Source: CAXXOK01 sp036759125 (GTDB taxonomy: Bacteria > Bacillota > Clostridia > Christensenellales > Aristaeellaceae). Taken from it: a DNA stretch of 20,761 bases. Where the stretch lies: NCBI GenBank assembly GCA_036759125.1, contig DAIOVG010000029.1, positions 1 through 20,761 on the forward strand, written 5' to 3'. Shown one piece after another: positions 7,353-13,513 of the stretch. Both the position numbers and the translations under genes were made by a program. How positions within the stretch are numbered: the first letter of the stretch is position 1; each line of letters starts with the position of its first letter. The notes beneath the pieces are model-generated. The model was given only the letters and a program-made list of their open reading frames with translations. It had not been told where the DNA came from and searched no databases.

Positions 7353-7510
7353 TCGAAGGATCGGAATCCTTCGAATTGTAATCCGAAACCGGCGACATGC
7401 GCGGTGGTTTCGGAACCTTGCGTAGCAAGGGTTCCTTATACCGAGATCTGGCCGTGAGCAGAGCGAACAAGATCGAGGTGAAACCTCGATAAAGTGGTAC
7501 ACTTTATCGA
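7353..7510. repeat. Array of adjoining inverted repeats (five hairpins)
   Basis: Five hairpins follow each other with little spacing: TCGAAGGAT/ATCCTTCGA (7353-7374, 4-nt loop), TCCGAAACC/GGTTTCGGA (7382-7414, 15-nt interior), a GGAACC-TTGC/GCAAGG-GTTCC stem (7412-7435, 3-nt loop, one bulge), ATCGAGGT/ACCTCGAT (7472-7490, 3-nt loop) and TCGATAAAGTG/CACTTTATCGA (7486-7510, 11-bp stem, 3-nt loop). Neighbouring arms overlap in two places, so alternative folds compete. It resembles a short dispersed palindromic element or a structured RNA. I have an unverified memory of similar blocks scattered in Clostridia genomes. Confidence 0.65.
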
Positions 7511-7512
7511 TA

Positions 7513-7542
7513 TAAAAAAGACCGCCACACCGGCGGTCTTTT
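7513..7542 (-). terminator. Terminator of the infC-rpmI-rplT operon
   Basis: AAAAGACCGCC pairs with GGCGGTCTTTT (11 bp) around a 5-nt loop. On the minus strand it is followed by a T-rich tail, about 20 nt after the rplT stop. The symmetric A/T flanks mean it may also stop plus-strand transcripts. Confidence 0.9.
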
Positions 7543-7562
7543 ATGCGTTATACAGCGTCAAA

Positions 7563-7907
7563 CTACTGCGCCCGTTTCACAAGGGTGGCGAAGGCGTCCG
7601 GATCGTTGACGGCGATATCGGCCAGCATTTTGCGGTTGATGACAATTTCCTTCTCCTTGAGGCCGTGCATCAGCTGGGAGTAGGTGGTGTTGTTCATGCG
7701 GGCCGCGGCGTTGATGCGGGTGATCCACAGGCGGCGGAAATCGCGCTTGCGCATTTTACGGCCAATGTAGGCGTAGCGCAGGCTGCGGGCGACCTGCTCG
7801 GTTGCCGCACGGTACTGGCGGGACTTGGCGCCAAAATAACCCTTGGCGAGTTTAAACACCTTACGGCGCTTTTTGTGCGCGTTGAGCGCTCTCTTTATGC
7901 GTGCCAT
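7563..7907 (-). CDS. rplT: 50S ribosomal protein L20
   Basis: L20 binds 23S rRNA early in assembly of the large ribosomal subunit. The 114-residue length is close to the usual 117-119, and the conserved sequence is evident: MARIKRALNAHKKRRKVFKLAKGY start region (basic, RNA-binding), then RDFRRLWITRINAAAR and YSQLMHGLK. The ATG at 7907 follows GGAGGAACCTACA. It is the last gene of the infC-rpmI-rplT operon, 32 nt after rpmI, and is followed by a strong terminator. In Firmicutes L20 also represses its own operon by binding the infC leader RNA, and such a leader is present here at 9097-9276. Confidence 0.98.
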   Translation of the reverse strand: MARIKRALNAHKKRRKVFKLAKGYFGAKSRQYRAATEQVARSLRYAYIGRKMRKRDFRRLWITRINAAARMNNTTYSQLMHGLKEKEIVINRKMLADIAVNDPDAFATLVKRAQ

Positions 7908-7939
7908 TGTAGGTTCCTCCTTGCAAGATTACAAAGTGA

Positions 7940-8140
7940 TTATTTGTAGGGGATCAGCTTGCGGATGGTTTTGGCTTCGGCCGTGTTGTCGATGATGCCG
8001 TCCGCGCGCAGGTGACGGGTGCGCTTGGTGGTTTTGAGGTGCACCTGGTGGTTGGCGTTCATCTGCTTATGCTTCACTTTGCCGGTCTTGGTCAGGGAGA
8101 AGCGCTTGGCAGCGCCGCGATGTGTTTTCATTTTAGGCAT
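7940..8140 (-). CDS. rpmI: 50S ribosomal protein L35
   Basis: A 66-residue basic ribosomal protein starting MPKMKTHRGAAKRFSLTKTG, the classic L35 N-terminus, and ending TIRKLIPYK. The start at 8140 is set by GAGGAGG eight bases upstream and by family length; an upstream in-frame ATG at 8242 would add 34 residues unlike any L35 and is rejected. It lies between infC (a gap of 299 nt, unusually long) and rplT. L35 is a component of the large subunit. Confidence 0.98.
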   Translation of the reverse strand: MPKMKTHRGAAKRFSLTKTGKVKHKQMNANHQVHLKTTKRTRHLRADGIIDNTAEAKTIRKLIPYK

Positions 8141-8439
8141 GGTGGTCGTCCTCCTCTCAATACGGTTACGCGCCCGGTCCGGGCACGACGGAAAGCCCGC
8201 CGCATGGGCGGCTTTGGGGTGGAACTTCCGGCATGCCATCAACGAATTGATTGCAATTTGGGAAGTACCCTAGGGAAACAAGGAGTAAAGAACCGGTTTG
8301 ATGCCGGAGTGGATTTTTTCAGGTCGTGTTTGCGGTATCCGATGTAGCGGCAGCGCTACGTCGTGGGTACCGCGGATGCGAACTGGTGAAAACAAACCTG
8401 GCAGCGTGCGGGGGATTTGATCCTTGTTTTCCTAAAAAG
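8141..8439 (-). other. Long structured spacer between infC and rpmI
   Basis: The spacer is 299 nt, whereas infC and rpmI are normally close together. No ORF and no convincing promoter is seen on the minus strand. It contains several stem-loops: GTAGCG/CGCTAC (8346-8361), AAAGCC-GCC/GGC-GGCTTT with one bulge (8192-8215) and GCCCG/CGGGC (8173-8183). None has a U-tract suited to termination on the minus strand. It may be an RNA processing site, a second L20 target or simply an insertion. Confidence 0.5.
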
Positions 8440-9096
8440 TCAGATCATATTTTCGCTTTCGCGCTTGACCTTCTTCTTGGGGGCGGCTTCTTGCTGCCTG
8501 GCCGTTTCCTCTTCCAGGGCCTTGGCCTCTTCCGCCTCGCGCTCCTTGCGCTCCTGCTCGCGCTCGGCAAAGCTCTTCTTCTCCGCCTTGGGCGCGATGA
8601 TCATGATCATGAACCGGCCTTCCAGCTTGGGGTGGCGCTCAACGGTGCCGTACTCCTCAAGCCGCTTGGCGAAATCCAGCATGATCTGCATGCCGATGTT
8701 GGCGTGGGCAATCTGGCGGCCGCGGAAGCGGATGGACACCTTCAGCTTATCGCCCGCTTCCAGGAACTTCACGGCATTCTTGAACCGGGTTTGAATGTCG
8801 TTTTCCTCAATCGTCGCGGACAATTGCACTTCCTTAAGCTCGACAATGCGCTGGTTCTTGCGCAGCTCGCGCGCGCGCTTTGCCTGCTCGTAGCGGTGCT
8901 TGTCGTAGTTCATCAGCTTGCAAACCGGCGGGCGGGCGTTGGGCACGATCTTGACCAGATCCAGACCCTTTTCCTCGGCCTTCTGCATGGCGGCCTGCGT
9001 GGGCATAACGCCCAGCTGCGTTCCGTCGCTGTCGATCAGCCTTACCTCACGATCTCTGATTTCCTCGTTGATCATCGGCTCATTGTTGATATCCAT
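8440..9096 (-). CDS. infC: Translation initiation factor IF-3
   Basis: IF-3 binds the 30S subunit, prevents premature 50S joining and checks the start codon and initiator tRNA. The N-domain begins MINEEIRDREVRLIDSDGTQLG and carries NARPPVCKLMNYDKHRYEQ; the C-domain carries RFRGRQIAHANIGMQIML and HPKLEGRFMIMIIAPK. At 218 residues it is longer than the usual 165-180 because of a charged tail rich in Glu, Lys and Arg from about residue 172 (EREQERKEREAEEAKALEEE). The start is uncertain. The ATG at 9096 is only three bases after GGAGG, whereas an in-frame ATC at 9090 is nine bases after it, and infC genes often use rare AUU/AUC-type starts for autoregulation. Followed by rpmI and rplT. Confidence 0.96.
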   Translation of the reverse strand: MDINNEPMINEEIRDREVRLIDSDGTQLGVMPTQAAMQKAEEKGLDLVKIVPNARPPVCKLMNYDKHRYEQAKRARELRKNQRIVELKEVQLSATIEENDIQTRFKNAVKFLEAGDKLKVSIRFRGRQIAHANIGMQIMLDFAKRLEEYGTVERHPKLEGRFMIMIIAPKAEKKSFAEREQERKEREAEEAKALEEETARQQEAAPKKKVKRESENMI

Positions 9097-9276
9097 ACAC
9101 CTCCAAATGATTATCAATAAAGCGGGAACACTTTATTGAGGTTGCGCCCGCGTTTCCACAAAGAAAAAAGCCGGCGCCGAAGCACCCGCCAACAATACAA
9201 ACCGCCACGGACTTGTGTGCCGTGACCTGCGCAAATCAATCTTCGCGCGGTGAGAAGCGGGCAGCTTCTGCTTACG
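9097..9276 (-). ncRNA. infC operon leader (L20-type regulatory leader)
   Basis: About 180 nt of untranslated RNA lie between the predicted transcription start and infC. It contains an AGAAGC/GCTTCT stem (9252-9268), a terminator (9163-9190) and a 9-bp stem TCAATAAAG/CTTTATTGA (9114-9139) just before the ribosome binding site. In Bacillus the same operon has a leader in which L20 binding promotes termination (Rfam L20_leader). The architecture fits; I have not tested the covariance model. Confidence 0.65.
9163..9190 (-). terminator. Leader terminator upstream of infC
   Basis: On the minus strand GGCGGGTGC and GCGCCGGC form an imperfect stem with one G/G mismatch and a TTCG tetraloop, followed by TTTTTTC. 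It lies inside the transcribed leader, about 65 nt before the infC start, so it can only work as an attenuator, presumably controlled by L20. Confidence 0.7.
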
Positions 9277-9282
9277 GAGTGA

Positions 9283-9312
9283 AGTATACCACGGGAAAAC
9301 GCTGTGTGTCAA
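9283..9312 (-). promoter_or_regulatory. Promoter of the infC-rpmI-rplT operon
   Basis: The minus strand has a perfect TTGACA (9312-9307), an 18-bp spacer and TATACT (9288-9283). It overlaps, on the opposite strand, nothing essential of the AraC gene promoter but lies within 10 bp of it, so the two units diverge from a shared site. Confidence 0.85.
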
Positions 9313-9319
9313 CTGATTC

Positions 9320-9348
9320 TTGCGGTTTGCGTCCATCAAAGGTACAAT
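9320..9348 (+). promoter_or_regulatory. Possible promoter of the AraC-family gene
   Basis: TTGCGG (9320-9325), a 17-bp spacer and TACAAT (9343-9348) form a moderate sigma-A match. The gene starts about 135 nt after the predicted transcription start, leaving a long leader with no obvious structure. A closer unseen promoter is possible. Confidence 0.4.
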
Positions 9349-9488
9349 AATGGCAATGACCGGACAAATCAGCGCACAGGCGCACAGGTTTCCGCCAATG
9401 TTATGTGATATGGTTACACCGTTGGAAACGATGGGCCCTCGCGAATGCTGATCCGGCCTGAGTTTTCAACAAAAAAGAAGGGGTAAAT

Positions 9489-10331
9489 ATGGACTGGATT
9501 GAGGGCCTGAACCGCACGCTGCGGTATATTGAGGAGCACCTGACAGATGCGGGGCTCTCCGTAGAGAGCGCCGCGCGGCATGCCGCGTACTCGCCGTTTT
9601 ATCTGCAGCGGATCTTTTCGGGGCTGACGGATATGACGCTCGCGGAGTACATCCGCAGCCGCAGGATGTCGCAGGCCGGGGTGGAGCTGCAAACGCAGAC
9701 CATCAAGGTGCTGGACGCGGCGCTCAAATACGGATACGAGACCCCCGAAAGCTTCCACAAGGCGTTTCGGCGCTTTCACGGCATCTCGCCGTCGGCGGCA
9801 AAGCATGCCCAGGCGAAGCTGATGTTCATGGCCCCTTTGCAGATCAGCGTATCGCTGAAAGGAGGAACCCTAATGGATTATCAAATCGAGAAAAAAGAGC
9901 CGATGACCGTCATGGGATACGAGCGCAGATTTTCGTATGAAAACGGATTTGCGGAGGTTCCGAAATTCTGGGACGAATTCTTTCAAAAGGGTCTGGGGGA
10001 AACGATCTCGCCGCTGCTGGGGATCAGCTTCAACGACGACACCAAGCCGGAGTTCGCCTATATGATCGGCAATTTCTGCAAGGCCGACGCCCCTGTGCCG
10101 GATGGCATGGTCAAGCGCAGCATCCCCGCCTACGAGTGGGCGCTGTTTCACACCGAGGGCACGACAGGCAGAGATATTCAAGGGCTCAACCGCCGGATCT
10201 ATTCCGAATGGCTGCCGCAGAATGCCCAGTATGAGCCCGCCGCCAACCTGAACATCGAGGTCTATCCCTGCGACCAGATGGATTGGGCCGATAAGCGCTG
10301 GGGCATCTGGCTGCCGGTGAAAGCGAAATAA
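9489..10331 (+). CDS. AraC-family regulator with C-terminal effector-binding domain
   Basis: A 280-residue transcriptional activator. Residues 1-110 form an N-terminal AraC-type double helix-turn-helix: LSVESAARHAAYSPFYLQRIFSGLTDMTLAEYIRSRRMSQA and the second motif KVLDAALKYGYETPESFHKAFRRFHGISPSAAK. Residues about 128-280 match the GyrI-like / AraC_E_bind effector domain that binds small lipophilic or cationic ligands (starting MDYQIEKKEPMTVMGYERRFSY and ending WGIWLPVKAK). This layout, with DNA binding first and the sensor last, is typical of MarA/Rob-like and drug- or stress-responsive regulators in Firmicutes. The ATG follows AAGGGG at five bases. It has no co-directional partner gene: a terminator lies between it and the next (convergent) gene. 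Its targets may lie elsewhere. Confidence 0.9.
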   Translation: MDWIEGLNRTLRYIEEHLTDAGLSVESAARHAAYSPFYLQRIFSGLTDMTLAEYIRSRRMSQAGVELQTQTIKVLDAALKYGYETPESFHKAFRRFHGISPSAAKHAQAKLMFMAPLQISVSLKGGTLMDYQIEKKEPMTVMGYERRFSYENGFAEVPKFWDEFFQKGLGETISPLLGISFNDDTKPEFAYMIGNFCKADAPVPDGMVKRSIPAYEWALFHTEGTTGRDIQGLNRRIYSEWLPQNAQYEPAANLNIEVYPCDQMDWADKRWGIWLPVKAK

Positions 10332-10344
10332 ACCAAGACTTGCA

Positions 10345-10385
10345 GCCTGTCGAAAATACCTGATCAGCTTTGTCGGCATCAAGCG
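10345..10385 (+). repeat. Short intergenic repeat, copy 1
   Basis: GCCTGTCGAAAATACCT followed by a run ending TTGTCGGCATCA resembles the stretch at 16043-16072 and 16088-16097. About 25 of the first 30 bases agree. It lies just after the AraC gene stop, as the second copy lies just after the LRR gene stop. The repeat family is not identified. Confidence 0.4.
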
Positions 10386-10462
10386 TTTGAGCAGGCGACC
10401 CAGCATAATGTACCGTTTAGCAGTTGCCCTATCCACCTGTCATGGCATGAAATTGAACTGAT

Positions 10463-10492
10463 AAAAAGCCGCGTGAATGAACGCGGCTTTTT
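10463..10492. terminator. Bidirectional terminator
   Basis: AAAAAGCCGCGT pairs perfectly with ACGCGGCTTTTT (12 bp) around GAATGA. The A and T flanks make it work in both directions, ending the AraC transcript (plus) and the TetR/radical SAM transcript (minus). Confidence 0.93.
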
Positions 10493-10516
10493 GAATGCGG
10501 ATGGGAAAATACCGCA

Positions 10517-11395
10517 TTATTGCTCCAATAAATCAAACATCGAAACCTGCGGCGGCTCCGGCGGCAGCGCGCCCAGGTAGCGGAACACCGCTTTGGGGCC
10601 GGAGAGTATGCCGTGCGCCTGGCAGATTTCGCTGTAAACGCGCATCAGGCGGCCGTTGTTGGGGCTGGTGCATTCGTAGCTTAGGCCGAAAGCGTCGATA
10701 TAGCGCTGTTTCATGCCGGGGAAGTGCTTGTCCAGCTGGGCATAGAAGTATTCGCGGTCGCCCTCGCGCAGGGTGAGGCCGAAGCCGAAGTTGACAATGC
10801 CGTGAACGCCTGCCTCGACACAATAGGAAAGCAGTCCGCGAAGGTTTTCCTCCGTATCGTTGATGAACGGCAGGATGGGCGACAGCCACACCACCGTGGG
10901 AATGCCGCGGCGCCGGCATTCTTTTAGGACTTCTACCCGTGCCTTGGTGCCGGATACGTTAGGCTCCAGGACGGCGCAAAGCTTCTCGTCAAAGGTGGTC
11001 AGGGTGACCTGCACCACGCATTTTTGCCTGCGGTTGATTTCCTCAAGCAAATCCAAATCCCGCAGGATGCGGTCGGACTTGGTCAGAATCGACAACCCGA
11101 AACCGTGCCGGGCAATCACCTCCAGCGCGCGGCGCGTGAGCCTTAGCTCGCTTTCCAGCGGGATGTACGGATCGCACATGCTGCCGGTGTTGATCATCGC
11201 CTTTCGGCGGCGGCGGCGCAGCTGGTCGTCCAGTATTTTATCCGCGTCGCGCTTGACCTCGATATCCTCAAACGGGTGGTTGATCTGGTAGCACACGCTG
11301 CGGCTGTCGCAATATATGCAGCCGTGCGTGCAGCCCCGGTACAGGTTCATGGTGTTGTTTGCAAGCAGCACGGTTTTATAATCGGCGTAATGCAT
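10517..11395 (-). CDS. Radical SAM protein of the SPL (spore photoproduct lyase-like) family
   Basis: A 292-residue radical SAM enzyme. Cys22, Cys26 and Cys29 form the canonical CX3CX2C site (YRGCTHGCIYCDSR) that binds a [4Fe-4S] cluster and SAM. GSMCDPYIPLE and VQVTLTTFDEKLCAVLEPN are blocks found in the compact SPL-like/Rv2578c-type radical SAM proteins. The family includes DNA-repair lyases, but these shorter members have no known substrate, and no spore genes surround it. The start at 11395 follows GGAGACGAG. It begins 15 nt after the TetR gene stop, so the two are one operon and the TetR protein probably controls it. It ends at a bidirectional terminator. Fold and chemistry are secure; substrate is not. 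Confidence 0.88.
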   Translation of the reverse strand: MHYADYKTVLLANNTMNLYRGCTHGCIYCDSRSVCYQINHPFEDIEVKRDADKILDDQLRRRRRKAMINTGSMCDPYIPLESELRLTRRALEVIARHGFGLSILTKSDRILRDLDLLEEINRRQKCVVQVTLTTFDEKLCAVLEPNVSGTKARVEVLKECRRRGIPTVVWLSPILPFINDTEENLRGLLSYCVEAGVHGIVNFGFGLTLREGDREYFYAQLDKHFPGMKQRYIDAFGLSYECTSPNNGRLMRVYSEICQAHGILSGPKAVFRYLGALPPEPPQVSMFDLLEQ

Positions 11396-11410
11396 CGCTC
11401 GTCTCCCTGC

Positions 11411-12007
11411 CTATAAAATACTGCCGAGGACCTTATCCACGGCTTTGAGTATACTTTCGTTGTTTGGCAGCTCTCCGGTGGCGATCAGGGTGGAGATGCC
11501 GTGCACCAGTCCCCAGCTGTACACCATCAGCTCGTTTTGTGTAAACGGCGTGTTGGGGGTTGCGTTGACATAATCGGCGGTGACCGTTTGCAGAAACTGA
11601 AAGGAATCGTAATGCTCCCGCACGTCCGGCATGCTGGTTAAGTGCGCGCGCAGGCTGATATCGCTTAAAAACAGCAGCCGGAGGTACTCGGGATTGTTCA
11701 CAAAAAAGTGCACATAGGCCACGCCCATTTCCCGCAGCTGTTCTTTGGGATCGTCGGGATGCTTTTGTACGGCGCTGTCCAGCTGCTCGCCAAAGGCCCT
11801 GAGCGCCTGCCCGGTAATGGCGGCGATCAGATCGTCCTTATTTTTGAAATGGCGGTACGGGGCGGTCTGGCTGACGCCGCACAGTTTGGCAACCTTGCGC
11901 AGCGTAAAGCCCTGGTAGCCTTCGGCGTCTAAAAGCCTCAGCCCCTCGCGGATCAGCTGTGTTTTCAGGTCCCCGTGGTGGTAGGTCTGTGCGGGCAATG
12001 CGCTCAT
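11411..12007 (-). CDS. TetR-family repressor with WHG C-terminal domain
   Basis: A 198-residue TetR-type regulator. The N-terminal helix-turn-helix is FTLRKVAKLCGVSQTAPYRHF (residues about 36-56), typical of the family. The C-terminal half contains YVHFFVNNPEYLRLLFLSD and WGLVHGISTLIATGEL, the WHG signature of the TetR_C_33-type ligand domain. It is divergent from the two flavodoxin-fold genes and shares with them a control region holding two 19-bp palindromes, so it probably represses both its own operon and theirs until a ligand binds. The ATG at 12007 directly abuts GGAG; an in-frame TTG at 11998 (LPAQTYHHGD) has better spacing, so the true start may be nine bases downstream. The radical SAM gene follows after 15 nt. 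Confidence 0.92.
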   Translation of the reverse strand: MSALPAQTYHHGDLKTQLIREGLRLLDAEGYQGFTLRKVAKLCGVSQTAPYRHFKNKDDLIAAITGQALRAFGEQLDSAVQKHPDDPKEQLREMGVAYVHFFVNNPEYLRLLFLSDISLRAHLTSMPDVREHYDSFQFLQTVTADYVNATPNTPFTQNELMVYSWGLVHGISTLIATGELPNNESILKAVDKVLGSIL

Positions 12008-12036
12008 CTCCGTTATGGAAAATTAGAGTTTGGTTC

Positions 12037-12065
12037 AGTATATCCCAATTATGTTGACAACGCAA
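12037..12065 (-). promoter_or_regulatory. Promoter of the TetR / radical SAM operon
   Basis: The minus strand has TTGCGT (12065-12060), a 17-bp spacer and TATACT (12042-12037). Its -35 box lies inside the left palindrome (12051-12069). Confidence 0.6.
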
Positions 12066-12069
12066 ACAT
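12051..12069. promoter_or_regulatory. TetR operator candidate, site 1
   Basis: ATGTTGAC-AAC-GCAAACAT is a 19-bp imperfect palindrome (6 of 8 half-site positions match). It covers both divergent -35 boxes. Site 2 shares the ATGTTxxC half-site. Confidence 0.6.
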
Positions 12070-12082
12070 TGCAGGTTACACT
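12054..12082 (+). promoter_or_regulatory. Promoter of the flavodoxin-fold gene pair
   Basis: TTGACA (12054-12059), a 17-bp spacer and TACACT (12077-12082), a strong sigma-A match. The leader to the ATG is short. Confidence 0.8.
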
Positions 12083-12101
12083 ATGTTTACGATGTTAACA
12101 T
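12083..12101. promoter_or_regulatory. TetR operator candidate, site 2
   Basis: ATGTTTAC-GAT-GTTAACAT is a 19-bp palindrome with 7 of 8 half-site matches. It directly abuts the -10 box and covers the expected transcription start. Its centre is 32 bp from site 1, about three helical turns, so two dimers could bind on the same face. Confidence 0.65.
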
Positions 12102-12115
12102 AAAGGAGGATCAGC

Positions 12116-12676
12116 ATGAAGGCATATATTCTGTCGGACGGCGAATTCGCAACCAACGCGTTGGAACAGCTGAATGCGCTGGTGCGGCGCGTTTTGGATA
12201 GCAAGGGCTTTGCGGTTACGGAAAAACGATTGCAGCCGCAGGAGCTTGCGTATTGCAGGGGCTGCTTTGGCTGCTGGGTGAAAACCCCCGGCGAATGCGT
12301 GATCAGGGATTCGATGGCCGACATTAACCGCGATTCCATGCAAAGCGACGTGGCCGTCTACCTGGTGCCGGTGGTGTTCGGCCAGTATTCCGCCAACATG
12401 AAAAACGCGCTCGACCGCTGGATTCCCAATATCCTGCCGTTTTTTGAGGTTCGGAAAAACGGCGAAACCATCCACCCCGCGCGCTATTTAGAAAACCCGG
12501 CGTTCATCATGATCGGCTATGGCGACGGGCTTTCGGCGGAGGAGAAAGCCCTGTTTACCAGTATCACCACCAACCACCGGGAAAACGGGATCGTGCTCTT
12601 TTATGAGGGCGACGACCAAAAAACAGAGCAAGCGCTGGACGCGCTGAAACTGGAGAAAGCGGGGGCGCTGGTATGA
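12116..12676 (+). CDS. Flavodoxin-fold oxidoreductase, iron-sulfur flavoprotein-like
   Basis: A 186-residue NAD(P)H-dependent FMN reductase-type protein. The N-terminal segment MKAYILSDGEF begins the flavodoxin fold, and the block CRGCFGCWVKTPGECVIRDSM holds four cysteines, Cys47, Cys50, Cys53 and Cys61 (CX2CX2CX7C). That is the compact cysteine motif of iron-sulfur flavoproteins, which carry FMN and a [4Fe-4S] cluster. VPVVFGQYSANMKNALDRW is the FMN-facing loop conserved in the family. The ATG follows AAAGGAGG at normal spacing. It overlaps the next gene by four bases (ATGA), so translation is coupled. It is divergent from the TetR gene and probably under its control. A role in reducing quinones, oxygen or electrophiles is plausible but not proven. 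Confidence 0.85.
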   Translation: MKAYILSDGEFATNALEQLNALVRRVLDSKGFAVTEKRLQPQELAYCRGCFGCWVKTPGECVIRDSMADINRDSMQSDVAVYLVPVVFGQYSANMKNALDRWIPNILPFFEVRKNGETIHPARYLENPAFIMIGYGDGLSAEEKALFTSITTNHRENGIVLFYEGDDQKTEQALDALKLEKAGALV

Positions 12677-13359
12677 GCATGAAGAAAATCGTCATTCTGA
12701 GCGGCAGCCCCAAAGCGCCAGGCAAGGCGGCCTCGGATCTTCTGGCGAAGACCGCCGCCGAAGTGTTCCAGGAGGACGGTACCCGGCCGCGCGTCATCAG
12801 CGTACGCAGAACGCTCGATCGCAACCATACGGAGCAGGCCTTTGCCGAAATGGCGGAGGCTGACGCGCTGGTGATTATTTTTCCGCTGTACATCTTTTGC
12901 CTGCCGGGCATTTTGATGCGTTTTTTGCAGCTGTACAAGGGGTATGTGGACGCGCAACCTGAAGCGAAACGGGAAATTCCCGTCTACGCCGTGGCGAACT
13001 GCGGCTTTCCCGAACCCCATATTAATGAAGAAGCCGTTCGTGTGATCGGCCAATTTGCCAAGGCGGTGGGCGGCCGCCTCCGCTTCGGGGTGATGATCGG
13101 CGGCGGAGGCATGTACGGCTACCCCGCGCCCCCGGTGCGCAAAAGGCTGGAGGAATTCCGCAGCGCCGTCCGGCGTATGCGCACGGATATCGCAAGCGGC
13201 GATACAAGCCCTGCCTCCGATATTTTGATCCAGTCGCCCGTAGGCAGAAGGCTGTACTTCACCATGGGCAATATGGGCTGGAAGCTCCAGGCGCGCAAAA
13301 ACGGGAAAAAGAAGGTTGATCTTTACGCCAAGCCGTATCAGCCTGCTGAGAATCATTGA
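12673..13359 (+). CDS. Flavodoxin-fold NAD(P)H-dependent oxidoreductase
   Basis: A 228-residue flavoprotein of the NADPH-dependent FMN reductase type, distinct from its neighbour in lacking the cysteine motif. The phosphate loop is VILSGSPKAPGKAASDLL; EADALVIIFPLYIFCLPGILMRFLQ and GVMIGGGGMYGYP are the flavin-binding and core strands. The C-terminal tail (FTMGNMGWKLQARKNGKKKVDLYAKPY) is basic and extends beyond the core fold. The start overlaps the previous stop as ATGA, and a second in-frame Met lies two codons on. Together the pair may act as an electron relay. It ends before a hairpin at 13369-13410 and a bidirectional terminator at 13470-13498. Confidence 0.85.
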   Translation: MSMKKIVILSGSPKAPGKAASDLLAKTAAEVFQEDGTRPRVISVRRTLDRNHTEQAFAEMAEADALVIIFPLYIFCLPGILMRFLQLYKGYVDAQPEAKREIPVYAVANCGFPEPHINEEAVRVIGQFAKAVGGRLRFGVMIGGGGMYGYPAPPVRKRLEEFRSAVRRMRTDIASGDTSPASDILIQSPVGRRLYFTMGNMGWKLQARKNGKKKVDLYAKPYQPAENH

Positions 13360-13368
13360 GCTGTGTTG

Positions 13369-13410
13369 GGGCTGGGTATCGCTTGCAAACGGGAAAGCGC
13401 AACCCAGCCC
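13369..13410 (+). other. Hairpin after the flavodoxin-fold pair
   Basis: GGGCTGGGT (13369-13377) and ACCCAGCCC (13402-13410) form a 9-bp stem with a 24-nt loop. No T-tract follows, so it is not an intrinsic terminator; it may stabilise the 3' end. Confidence 0.55.
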
Positions 13411-13469
13411 ATCCTAGTCGTCTGACATCTCAGGCATCCTGAGCAGAAAGTTGTTGAAATATGAAACAA

Positions 13470-13498
13470 AAACGGCCGCACGGTTAGCGCGGCCGTTT
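13470..13498. terminator. Bidirectional terminator
   Basis: AAACGGCCGC (13470-13479) pairs with GCGGCCGTTT (13489-13498). On the minus strand the T-tract is TTTTTGTTTC, suited to ending the DUF4405 transcript; the plus-strand tail CGTTTCAC is weaker and would end the flavodoxin pair. Confidence 0.85.
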
Positions 13499-13513
13499 CG
13501 TTTCACAAGGCTG

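Noticed and set aside
7243..7470. Minus-strand ORF of 75 codons across the hairpin array
   Set aside because: No ribosome binding site; the frame is made of the inverted repeats themselves. Such translated repeats are often mis-annotated.
8141..8242. In-frame upstream start for rpmI adding 34 residues
   Set aside because: The L35 N-terminus begins MPKMKTH and has GAGGAGG directly before it at 8149-8155.
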